Assembly: GCF_029960785.1 (NCBI RefSeq)
Contig: NZ_JASBQE010000012.1
Span: 62,001 to 126,000, forward strand
Length of the DNA stretch: 64,000 nt
Direction of reading: 5' to 3'
DNA from: Polyangium sp. 15x6
Lineage (GTDB): Bacteria > Myxococcota_A > Polyangia > Polyangiales > Polyangiaceae
The position numbers were made by a program, and so were the translations under genes. The first letter of the stretch is position 1. The number at the start of each line of letters is the position of its first letter. Positions 54,900 through 62,693 of this stretch are shown here, one piece after another. Under the pieces are notes generated by a model. It was given only the letters and a program-made list of their open reading frames with translations, ran no database searches and had not been told where the DNA came from.

Positions 54900-54905
54900 T
54901 ATTCT
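54900..54905 (+). promoter_or_regulatory. -10 box for the NUDIX gene
   Basis: TATTCT lies 9 bp before the ATG at 54915, which has no ribosome site. The same CGCTATTCT string occurs at the same distance before the DUF2804 gene. Confidence 0.4.
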
Positions 54906-54914
54906 GCGCGCCCC

Positions 54915-55391
54915 ATGGGGCCCCTCTCGTACCTGCCGCGGTCGGTGCTCGGCGTGGCGCAAGAGATCGTGCGCCACCTCCTCAAACGGCCCGTGGTCGG
55001 CGTGGCCGTGGCCGCCCGGACGGAGGACGGCAGGTGGCTGCTCGTGCGCCGCGCCGACACGGGGACCTGGGCGCTGCCCGGCGGGACGGTCGAGTGGGGC
55101 GAGACCTTGCGGACCACGGTCGTGCGGGAGCTCGACGAGGAGGCCGGGGTCGATGACGTGACGATCGGCCCGATGGTCGGCGTGTTCTCGCGGCCGGACC
55201 GGGACATCCGGTTTCACGCGGTGACGATCGTGGTGTCCGCGCGCGTGGGCGCGCCGAACCGGCCGCCGAAGAACCGGCTGGAGATTCGCGAGGCGCGGCT
55301 CTTCCGCGATGAGGAGCTGCCCGCGCCGCTGGCGATGGGGATGGACGACATGCTCGCCGCCGCGCGGCGCGGCGAGGTGGTGTTCGAGTGA
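54915..55391 (+). CDS. NUDIX hydrolase
   Basis: 158 residues. The Nudix box is complete, starting GGTVEWGETLRTT and ending RELDEEAG (about 59-81), so a nucleoside-diphosphate-linked substrate is likely to be hydrolysed with Mg2+. A helix of about 25 residues precedes the fold. The substrate cannot be read. The ATG at 54915 was chosen because a TATTCT box lies just upstream; the ATG at 54891 would be upstream of it. It is 30 bp before ligA. Confidence 0.9.
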   Translation: MGPLSYLPRSVLGVAQEIVRHLLKRPVVGVAVAARTEDGRWLLVRRADTGTWALPGGTVEWGETLRTTVVRELDEEAGVDDVTIGPMVGVFSRPDRDIRFHAVTIVVSARVGAPNRPPKNRLEIREARLFRDEELPAPLAMGMDDMLAAARRGEVVFE

Positions 55392-55421
55392 CGTTCGTAG
55401 CGACTTAGGGAGGACACGAGG

Positions 55422-57386
55422 ATGACGCACCTGCACCACGGCTGGGACAAACAGCCGGATCCGGCCGTGCGAGCGCGGATCGACGAGCTCGCCGAGCGCA
55501 TCGAGCGCTACCGCGCGAGCTACTACGCCGGCAAACCCGACATCTCGGACGCCGCCTACGACGCGCTCGAAGACGAGCTGCGTGATCTCGATCCGACGCA
55601 CCCGGCGCTGGCGCGCGTCGGCTCCCCCGTGGCCGTGACCGAGTGGGAAAAAGCCCGGCACGAGATCCCCATGGGCTCGCTGAACAAGGTCGTGAACGAG
55701 GGCGAGCTCGAAGCCTGGGCCGCGCGCTGCGACGAGCTCGTCGTGAAGGAAGGCGGCAAGGCGATCTCCGACGATCTCTTCATCGCGGAGAAGCTCGACG
55801 GGATCTCGATCGAGGTGATCTACCGCGACGGCAAGTACGCCGACGCGATCACGCGCGGCGACGGGATCATGGGCGAGCGGATCTCGCCGAACGTGGCCCG
55901 CATGCGCGGCGTGCCGCAGAAGCTGAAGGAGAAGCTCACGCTCAGCGTGCGCGGCGAGATCATCCTCAAGCTGTCGGACATGAAGAAGTCGTTCCCGGGC
56001 GTGGCGAACCCGCGGAACGCCGCCGCGGGCACGTCGAAGCGCTTCGACGGCCAGGGCTGCGAGCACCTGACGGTGCTGTTCTACGACCTCGCCGATCACC
56101 TCGACGTCGCGACCGAGGAGCAGAAGATCACGTTCTTGCGCAAGCAGGGCTTCGGCACGCCGTGGACCGCGAAGGGCACGCTGAAGGACGTGCTCGGGAT
56201 CTACCGGAAGTACTCGTCGGAGATCCGCGCGGGGCTCGACTACGAGATCGACGGGCTCGTGGTGCGCGCGAACTCGATCGCCGCGCAGACCGTGCTCGGC
56301 GAGCTGAACCGAAGGCCGCGCGGCGCGACTGCGTTCAAGTTCGCGTCGCAGGCGAAGGTGTCGAAGGTGGTGGAGATCCTCTGGGACACGGGGCCGAGCG
56401 GGCGCGTGACGCCCGTCGCGATCGTGGAGCCGGTGGAGCTCGCGGGCGCGACGGTGCAGCGCGCGAGCCTGCACAACGTGGGCAACGTGCGCGCGCTCGG
56501 GATCGGCGTGGGCGACGAGGTCCTGGTGTCGCGCCGGAACGACGTGATCCCGTACGTCGAGGAGGTGGTCGAGAAGGGCGGCAAGACGGAGCAGCCGCCG
56601 ACGCGCTGCCGTCGTTGCTCGGCCGAGCTCGTGGCGAGCGGCGAGTACCTGCTCTGCCGCAACCAGGAGTGCCCCGCGCTCGTCGAGGGCCGGATCCACA
56701 ACTGGATCGACGCGATCGGCGCGCTCGAGTGGGGCGACAAGCTGATCGAGCAGCTCGTCGAGGCGAAGCTCGTGAAGGAGCCGGGCGATCTCTACAAGCT
56801 GAAGCCGAAGCAGATCGCCGACCTCGAGAGGCGCGGCGACAAGATCGCGAAGAAGGTGCTCGACGAGCTCACGAGTCGGCTGCCGCTGACCTTGCCCGTG
56901 TTCCTGGCGGCGCTCGGCATCGAGGGTTTCGCGATCCAAACGGCGCGGCTGCTCGTGTCGTCGGGCTACACGACGATCGAAAAACTGCTCACGGCGACGG
57001 AGCAGGATCTCGCGGGGATCTCGGGGCTCGGTCCGATCAAGGCCGGCATGATCGTGCGCGGGCTCCAGGGTCGCAAAGCCGAGATCGAGCGGCTGATCGC
57101 GCAAGGCATCGTGCCCGTGACGCAGGAGCAGGAGGGGCCGCTCGCGGGGATGTCGTTCTGCTTCACGGGCGCGCTGAGCCGGCCGCGGGGCGAGCTGACG
57201 AACCTCGTGGAGGCGAACGGCGGGCGTGTGCTCTCGGGCGTGACGAAGGAGCTCAACTACCTCGTCAGCGCGGAGGCCGACTCGACGTCGAGCAAGGCGC
57301 AGAAGGCGAAGAAGTACGGGACGCAGCTCCTCGACGAAGCCGGCTTCTTCAAGCTCGTCCAAGGCAAGGGCGTGAAGGTCTCCTGA
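55422..57386 (+). CDS. ligA: NAD-dependent DNA ligase LigA
   Basis: 654 residues. The adenylation motif is EKLDGIS with Lys at about 127; the N-terminal Ia domain (RYRASYYAGKPDISDAAYDAL) binds NAD. After the OB fold come a four-cysteine zinc finger (CRRC...CRNQEC, about 397-416), helix-hairpin-helix units, and a C-terminal BRCT domain starting at GMSFCFTGAL. It seals nicks in replication and repair. GGAGG lies just before the ATG. Confidence 0.96.
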   Translation: MTHLHHGWDKQPDPAVRARIDELAERIERYRASYYAGKPDISDAAYDALEDELRDLDPTHPALARVGSPVAVTEWEKARHEIPMGSLNKVVNEGELEAWAARCDELVVKEGGKAISDDLFIAEKLDGISIEVIYRDGKYADAITRGDGIMGERISPNVARMRGVPQKLKEKLTLSVRGEIILKLSDMKKSFPGVANPRNAAAGTSKRFDGQGCEHLTVLFYDLADHLDVATEEQKITFLRKQGFGTPWTAKGTLKDVLGIYRKYSSEIRAGLDYEIDGLVVRANSIAAQTVLGELNRRPRGATAFKFASQAKVSKVVEILWDTGPSGRVTPVAIVEPVELAGATVQRASLHNVGNVRALGIGVGDEVLVSRRNDVIPYVEEVVEKGGKTEQPPTRCRRCSAELVASGEYLLCRNQECPALVEGRIHNWIDAIGALEWGDKLIEQLVEAKLVKEPGDLYKLKPKQIADLERRGDKIAKKVLDELTSRLPLTLPVFLAALGIEGFAIQTARLLVSSGYTTIEKLLTATEQDLAGISGLGPIKAGMIVRGLQGRKAEIERLIAQGIVPVTQEQEGPLAGMSFCFTGALSRPRGELTNLVEANGGRVLSGVTKELNYLVSAEADSTSSKAQKAKKYGTQLLDEAGFFKLVQGKGVKVS

Positions 57387-57420
57387 CCTCGATCACGCCC
57401 CACGTCCCTTCCTGAACCCC

Positions 57421-58425
57421 TCACCAGTACGTGTCCTGATCCTCCGTGACCCCGGCGAGCCGCTCGACGCGGATCGGCTCGCGCCCCGGGACGAGGATGC
57501 GGCCCGAGAACTCCCCGGCGAGCTGAAGGAACCGCGAGCGAACGAGCCCGAGGTCATGCCGTTCGGCATGGAGGGCGCTCGGCGTGAAGTGGAGATCGAC
57601 GCTGTCGTCGGGCGCGCGGACCTGCCAGCTCGATAGAGGTCGTTCGCGGTCAAACGAAATTCGGACGGCCGAGAGGGGCACGACCTCGCCGTCGATCCAC
57701 ACGACACACTCGCGATCGCCGACGAACCCCTCGGTGAGGTTCAACGCGATCGGTTTGCCCTCGGAGGTGCGGCCGAGGCCGAAGCCCCATCGCCACGCGG
57801 TGTGCCGCTCGAGCAGGCCCGCCGTGAAGTCGTACCCGGCGATCGCGCCGTCGAGCGAGAACTTCCGGCCCCCGGCGACGAGCGAGCCGGAGGCCGAGAG
57901 GAGCGCGCGTTTCTCCGTGGTCGAGAAGAGGCCCTCGCGGAGCGCAGCGACGACCCCGAGCGCAGGCGGCGCCTGTGTGGTGCCGAGCCGCGCCTGGAGT
58001 TCGAGGCCCTGCATGCGTACGTCAATGACGTAATCGCTCTGGCCGACGGGCCGCGAGACAGAGAGGTGGTTGCCTCCGAGGTGGTAGGAGGCGAGGCAGC
58101 CCTCGCCGCCGCTGTCGCCGATGAAGGCGCTGAACGGCGGGCCCTTGCTGGTCTCGTCGCAGAGGGTGCGGCCCTCGCGGCGATCCACGACGAAGGCGAA
58201 GGCGTTGGCGGCGTAGCCGAGGCGGATGATCGCGGCCGCGCAGATGAGCTCGTCGGACGCGAGGGCCACGTAAAACCAGCGTTTTTCGCGGCGCACGCGG
58301 GTGAGCGGGTTCTTCGCGGCGGCCCCGAAAACGACGGGCGGCAGCCCCCCGAGGTACGTGCCGAACCGGGGCCTCTGGGTGGTCGGGTCGAGGATCGCTT
58401 CGGGCGGAGTCCGGTGGATCTGCAT
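57421..58425 (-). CDS. DUF2804 family protein
   Basis: 334 residues. Strand pattern and motifs (KRWFYVALASDE, FAFVVDRREG, WRWGFGLGRTSEGKPIALNLTEG, then VVWIDGEVVPL) match the DUF2804 family, predicted to be beta-rich and lipocalin-like, of unknown function. No signal peptide. The ATG at 58425 is preferred because a TATTCT box (minus strand, 58438-58433) lies 7 bp before it. It converges on ligA. Confidence 0.75.
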   Translation of the reverse strand: MQIHRTPPEAILDPTTQRPRFGTYLGGLPPVVFGAAAKNPLTRVRREKRWFYVALASDELICAAAIIRLGYAANAFAFVVDRREGRTLCDETSKGPPFSAFIGDSGGEGCLASYHLGGNHLSVSRPVGQSDYVIDVRMQGLELQARLGTTQAPPALGVVAALREGLFSTTEKRALLSASGSLVAGGRKFSLDGAIAGYDFTAGLLERHTAWRWGFGLGRTSEGKPIALNLTEGFVGDRECVVWIDGEVVPLSAVRISFDRERPLSSWQVRAPDDSVDLHFTPSALHAERHDLGLVRSRFLQLAGEFSGRILVPGREPIRVERLAGVTEDQDTYW

Positions 58426-58432
58426 CCACGGG

Positions 58433-58438
58433 AGAATA
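58433..58438 (-). promoter_or_regulatory. -10 box for the DUF2804 gene
   Basis: TATTCT on the minus strand, 7 bp before the ATG at 58425, which lacks a ribosome site. Confidence 0.4.
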
Positions 58439-58503
58439 GCGAGCCCTGGGAAGACGGCACGGACCTCGGCACGGCACGGGAGCGCCATCGCGGATCGCAG
58501 TGG

Positions 58504-58509
58504 TAGACT
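58504..58509 (+). promoter_or_regulatory. -10 box for the P5C dehydrogenase gene
   Basis: TAGACT lies 8 bp before the ATG at 58518; no ribosome site intervenes. Leaderless transcription is suggested. Confidence 0.4.
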
Positions 58510-58517
58510 CGCGCGCC

Positions 58518-60149
58518 ATGCAGGCCGCGATCGTGAACACGCCCCATCCCGTCAACGAGCCGACGCGTTCTTATGCGCCCGGTACGGCCGAACGCGCGGA
58601 GCTCAAGGCCGCACTCGCGCGCATGTCCGGCGAGACGATCGAGATCCCGATGGTGATCGGGGCAAACAACGTCTTCTCGGGTCGCCTCACCGAGGTGCGC
58701 GCGCCGCACAAGCGGAGCCTGCTCCTCGCGCGCGCGCACGACGGAAATCGCGGCGACGTGGAGAAGGCGATCGAAGCCGCGCTCGGCGCGTCGAAGATGT
58801 GGAGCGAACTCCCGTGGACGGCGCGCGCGGCCGTGTTCTTGCGCGCGGCGGAGCTGCTCGCGACGCGGTACCGGCCGCTGCTCAACGCGGCGACGATGCT
58901 CGGGCAGAGCAAGACAGCGCATCAGGCCGAGATCGACGCGGCCTGCGAGCTCATCGATTTCCTGCGCTTCAACGTGGCCTACGCGCGGCAGATCGCGACG
59001 GAGCAGCCCGAGAGCTTGCCCGGGACGTGGAACGTGATGGAGCCGCGTCCGCTCGAAGGGTTCGTCTTCGCGGCGACGCCGTTCAACTTCACGGCCATCG
59101 CGGCGAACCTGCCCGCGGCGCCGGCGATCATGGGCAACACGGTCGTGTGGAAGCCGTCGCAGAACGCGCTGCTCTCGGCGCACTGGATCATGGCGCTCTT
59201 CCGAGAAGCGGGGCTGCCCGACGGCGTGATCAACCTCGTGATGGGAGATCCGGCGGAGGTGACGACGGCGGCCCTCGAGCACCCGAGCCTCGCGGGCGTG
59301 CACTTCACGGGCTCGACGCCGGTGTTCCGGTGGATGTGGCGCAAGATCGGCGAGAACATCGATCGGTACCGGACGTACCCGCGGCTCGTGGGCGAGACGG
59401 GCGGCAAGGATTTTGTGTTTGCCCACGCGAGCGCGGATCCGACGGCGCTCGCGGTCGCGCTCGTGCGCGGCGCATTCGAGTACCAAGGTCAAAAGTGCTC
59501 GGCGGCGTCACGCGCGTACGTGCCGAAGTCGATGTGGCCGGCGCTGAAGGAGCGGATCGTGGAGCTCACGCGGATGATCCGCGTCGGCGACGTCGCGGAC
59601 TTCCGGAACTTCATGGGCGCGGTGATCGACGGTCGCGCCTACGCGCGGATCACGAGCGCGGTGGAGGAGGCGCGGAAGGGCGGGCGCGCGCGACTCATCT
59701 GCGGCGGCGAGTGGAGCGATGCCGAGGGCTTCTTCATCGAGCCGACGGTGATGGAGACCGACGACCCGAAGCACACGTTGATGGAGACGGAGCTCTTCGG
59801 CCCGGTGCTGACGGTGTGGCCGTACGAGGACGCCAAGGTGGACGAGGCGCTCGCGCTCTGCGACGAGACGAGCCCGTACGCTCTGACGGGCGCGGTGTTC
59901 GCCCGCGATCGGGTGTTCATCGAGAAGGCGAGCAAGGCGCTCAGGCGCGCAGCCGGCAACTTCTACGTGAACGACAAGCCCACGGGCGCCGTGGTCGGAC
60001 AGCAGCCGTTCGGCGGCGGGCGCGCCTCGGGGACGAACGACAAGGCAGGCAGCGTGCTGAACCTGCTGCGCTGGACGTCGCCGCGCGTGATCAAAGAGAA
60101 CTTCGAGCCGCCGCGCGCGGTGCCCTATCCGTTCCAGTCCGAGCCGTGA
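58518..60149 (+). CDS. pruA: 1-pyrroline-5-carboxylate dehydrogenase
   Basis: 543 residues of the aldehyde dehydrogenase family, of the type that oxidises L-glutamate gamma-semialdehyde to glutamate with NAD in proline degradation. The catalytic Glu is in LVGETGGKDF and the Cys in YQGQKCSAASR (about 324). The N-terminal PTRSYAPGTAER and the closing RWTSPRVIKENF are typical of the RocA/PruA branch. No PutA or proline dehydrogenase is adjacent. The ATG at 58518 fits the family length. Confidence 0.92.
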   Translation: MQAAIVNTPHPVNEPTRSYAPGTAERAELKAALARMSGETIEIPMVIGANNVFSGRLTEVRAPHKRSLLLARAHDGNRGDVEKAIEAALGASKMWSELPWTARAAVFLRAAELLATRYRPLLNAATMLGQSKTAHQAEIDAACELIDFLRFNVAYARQIATEQPESLPGTWNVMEPRPLEGFVFAATPFNFTAIAANLPAAPAIMGNTVVWKPSQNALLSAHWIMALFREAGLPDGVINLVMGDPAEVTTAALEHPSLAGVHFTGSTPVFRWMWRKIGENIDRYRTYPRLVGETGGKDFVFAHASADPTALAVALVRGAFEYQGQKCSAASRAYVPKSMWPALKERIVELTRMIRVGDVADFRNFMGAVIDGRAYARITSAVEEARKGGRARLICGGEWSDAEGFFIEPTVMETDDPKHTLMETELFGPVLTVWPYEDAKVDEALALCDETSPYALTGAVFARDRVFIEKASKALRRAAGNFYVNDKPTGAVVGQQPFGGGRASGTNDKAGSVLNLLRWTSPRVIKENFEPPRAVPYPFQSEP

Positions 60150-60165
60150 AGCGCGTCGCGCCGCG

Positions 60166-60462
60166 TCACTGCGGCGTGGCCTGACAAGCGCCGCCCTCGA
60201 TGGCGAGGCACACGCCCTTCTCGTCCTCGTAGTACGAGGCTTGCTCTTCGTAACAGTCGGCCTGGGTGGAGATGGACGCGGCGTAGGCGGAGTCTTCGGC
60301 CGCGAGCTCGACGCACGTCGACGTGCAGAGCGACTCGCTCGCGCCGGGCTGGCAGAGCGCGTTTTTCTCGCAAATGACGGCGCAACTGTCCTCGGGTGAA
60401 CGGTCGCCGCAGCCGGAGATCACGAAGGTCAGGAGAAGGGCGAAGAGAGTCGAACGGCGCAT
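60166..60462 (-). CDS. Small Cys-rich lipoprotein
   Basis: 98 residues. Signal peptide with lipobox VISGC (Cys at 18) and a short mature part with seven cysteines, suggesting disulfides and an extracytoplasmic place. A C-x3-C-x5-C spacing (CAVICEKNALC) recurs in myxobacterial lipoproteins. No family recognised. The ATG at 60462 lies 6 bp after a TATCCT box (60474-60469, minus strand). Divergent from the M3 peptidase gene. Confidence 0.7.
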   Translation of the reverse strand: MRRSTLFALLLTFVISGCGDRSPEDSCAVICEKNALCQPGASESLCTSTCVELAAEDSAYAASISTQADCYEEQASYYEDEKGVCLAIEGGACQATPQ

Positions 60463-60468
60463 GCGTCG

Positions 60469-60474
60469 AGGATA
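60469..60474 (-). promoter_or_regulatory. -10 box for the Cys-rich lipoprotein gene
   Basis: TATCCT on the minus strand, 6 bp before the ATG at 60462, in a 61-bp divergent spacer. Confidence 0.4.
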
Positions 60475-60487
60475 ACGCAGGCGGGTT

Positions 60488-60514
60488 TTGGCAGAGCGCG
60501 CCGAATGGTATACG
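60488..60514 (+). promoter_or_regulatory. Promoter of the M3 peptidase gene
   Basis: TTGGCA (60488-60493) and TATACG (60509-60514) with a 15-bp spacer. The ATG lies 9 bp after the -10 box, without a ribosome site. Confidence 0.45.
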
Positions 60515-60523
60515 GGCGCTCCG

Positions 60524-62659
60524 ATGCGTACCCCGAGCTTCGCCCTGGTCTCGCTCGCTCTCACCCTCCTCGCCTGCGGTGGCTCGACGCCCGAGCCCGT
60601 GACGCCCCCGAACACGGACGCGGAGACGGCGAAGACGAGCCCCGTCGCGACGATAGAGAAACCCGCGGATCCGCCGCCCGCGCCCGCCGCCAAGTCCGCG
60701 TTCGATCCGGTGGCGATCGCCATGACGCCGGACGGCGCGCGCAAGCTCTGCGATGAGCACCTCGCCAAGGCGAAGGGCCTCGTCGACGACATCAAGGCGT
60801 TGAAAGGCGCGCCGGCGGACAAGCTCACGTTCGCGTCGACGGTGGGTCGCTTCGACGACGTGATCCTCGAGCTCGCGAGCGCCGGAGAGTTCCCGTACCT
60901 GATGGGCGTGGCGCACCCGGAGGCGGCGGTGCGCGAGGCGGCGAAGGGTTGCGAGCCGAAGACGGACGCGTTCCAGACGTCGCTGTGGCTCGACGCGGAC
61001 GTGGCCGCGGTGATCCAGGCTTACGCGAAGAAGGGCGAGAAGCTCGAAGGCGAGCGCGCGCGGCTGCTCGCCGACGTGCTGCGTGATTTCCGGCGCAACG
61101 GGCTCGAGCTCCCCGCGGAGAAGCAGGCGCGGCTGCGCGAGCTCAACGCCGAGATCACGAAGAAGGGCCAGGAGTTCATGTCGAACATCGGCGCCTCGAC
61201 GGAGTGGATCGAGGTCGATGCGAAGGAGCTCGAAGGCTTGCCGAAGGAGTACGTCGCGAGCCACAAGCCGAACGACAAGCAGAAGGTCCGCATCTCGACG
61301 GACTACCCGGACTACTTCCCGTTCATCACGTACGCGAAGAATCGCAAGCTCGCGCTCGAGCTCTACGTGAAGTTCACGAACCGCGGCGGGAAGCAGAACG
61401 TGCGGCTGCTCGAGGAGCTGCTCGCGCGGAGGACCGAGAAGGCGAAGCTGCTCGGCTACGAGACCTGGGCGGACTACGCGATCGAGCCGCGCATGGCGAA
61501 GAGCCGGAAGAACGTGCGCGAGTTCCTCGACAACCTCTCGGCCGCGCTGAAGGACCCGGTGAAGGGCGAGCTCGAGGAGCTGCGCAAGGAGCACGTGCGG
61601 CTCGGTGGAAAGAAGACGGATGTCCTCTATCCGGGGGATCGGTACTACCTCGAGGACAAGGTCCGGAAGGCCAAGTACAACTTCGACTCGCAGGCGCTCG
61701 CCGAGTACTTCGAGATCGGCGCGGTGAAGAAGGGCCTGCTCGACATCACCGCGCGGATGTACGGGCTCGAGTACCGCGAGGTGCCGGCCGCGGCGTGGCA
61801 CCCGGACGTGACGGCGTACGAGGTGTGGTCGAAGGGCGAGAAGATCGGGAAGTTCTACCTCGATCTCTACGCGCGGGCCGACAAGTACAAGCACGCGGCG
61901 ATGTTCGGCGTGCGCACGGCCAAGCGCCTGTCCGACGGGACGTGGCAGCAGCCGATGGCCGCGCTCGTGTGCAACTTCCCGAAGTCGGAAGGCGGCCAGC
62001 CGGGTCTGATGTCGCACGAGGAGGTGACGACGTTCTTCCACGAGTTCGGCCACGTGCTGCACCAGCTGCTCACGCGCTCGGAGCTCGCGACGTACTCGGG
62101 CTCGAACGCGGTGCGCGACTTCGTGGAGGCGCCGTCGCAGATGTTCGAGGAGTGGGCGTGGTCGCGCGAGGTGCTCGACACGTTCGCGCGGCACTACAAG
62201 ACGGGCGAGAAGATCCCGGACGCGCTGTTCACGGCGATGACGAAGGCGCGCACGTTCGGGCTCGCGCTCGCGACGCAACGTCAGCTCTTCCTCGCGTCGC
62301 TGGACCAGGAGCTCCACGCCCGCGCGACGCCGTTCGACACGACGAAGGTCGTGGAGGAGGTGCAAGGCAAGGTCGACGTGTTCCCGTACGTGAAGGGGAC
62401 GCACTTCCAGTCGAGCTTCGGTCACCTCATCGGCTACGACGCCGGCTACTACGGCTACCAGTGGGCGCTGAGCCTCTCGCGTGACGTGCTGACGCGCTTC
62501 CGCAAAGAGGGCCTGCTCAACACGGCGACGGCCGAGGCCTGGAGGACCGAAGTGCTGTCGAAGGGCGGCGGCGAGGACGAGCGGACGATGATCTCGCGCT
62601 TCCTCGGCCGCGCCCCGAGCCACGACGCGTACTTCGCGTACCTCAAGGGCAAGGAGTGA
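60524..62659 (+). CDS. M3-family zinc oligopeptidase, lipoprotein
   Basis: 711 residues. A lipoprotein signal ends in TLLAC (Cys at about 18), then a Pro/Ala/Thr linker. The thermolysin-like zinc site is FFHEFGHVLH (about 505-514), with the second Glu about 25 residues later in FVEAPSQMFEEW. This is the neurolysin/oligopeptidase A family, which degrades short peptides; the lipid anchor would place it outside the cytoplasm, unlike most M3 enzymes. The ATG at 60524 is set by the signal peptide. Confidence 0.92.
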   Translation: MRTPSFALVSLALTLLACGGSTPEPVTPPNTDAETAKTSPVATIEKPADPPPAPAAKSAFDPVAIAMTPDGARKLCDEHLAKAKGLVDDIKALKGAPADKLTFASTVGRFDDVILELASAGEFPYLMGVAHPEAAVREAAKGCEPKTDAFQTSLWLDADVAAVIQAYAKKGEKLEGERARLLADVLRDFRRNGLELPAEKQARLRELNAEITKKGQEFMSNIGASTEWIEVDAKELEGLPKEYVASHKPNDKQKVRISTDYPDYFPFITYAKNRKLALELYVKFTNRGGKQNVRLLEELLARRTEKAKLLGYETWADYAIEPRMAKSRKNVREFLDNLSAALKDPVKGELEELRKEHVRLGGKKTDVLYPGDRYYLEDKVRKAKYNFDSQALAEYFEIGAVKKGLLDITARMYGLEYREVPAAAWHPDVTAYEVWSKGEKIGKFYLDLYARADKYKHAAMFGVRTAKRLSDGTWQQPMAALVCNFPKSEGGQPGLMSHEEVTTFFHEFGHVLHQLLTRSELATYSGSNAVRDFVEAPSQMFEEWAWSREVLDTFARHYKTGEKIPDALFTAMTKARTFGLALATQRQLFLASLDQELHARATPFDTTKVVEEVQGKVDVFPYVKGTHFQSSFGHLIGYDAGYYGYQWALSLSRDVLTRFRKEGLLNTATAEAWRTEVLSKGGGEDERTMISRFLGRAPSHDAYFAYLKGKE

Positions 62660-62666
62660 CGCGAAC

Positions 62667-62689
62667 GGGGGGCGCGCCTCGCGCCCCCC
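62667..62689. terminator. Strong hairpin between convergent genes
   Basis: A perfect 10-bp G/C stem (62667-62676 with 62680-62689) with a CCT loop lies 8 bp after the M3 stop and 5 bp from the end of the facing gene. There is no T-run, so it is a stop or stabiliser of uncertain strength. Confidence 0.5.
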
Positions 62690-62693
62690 ACCG

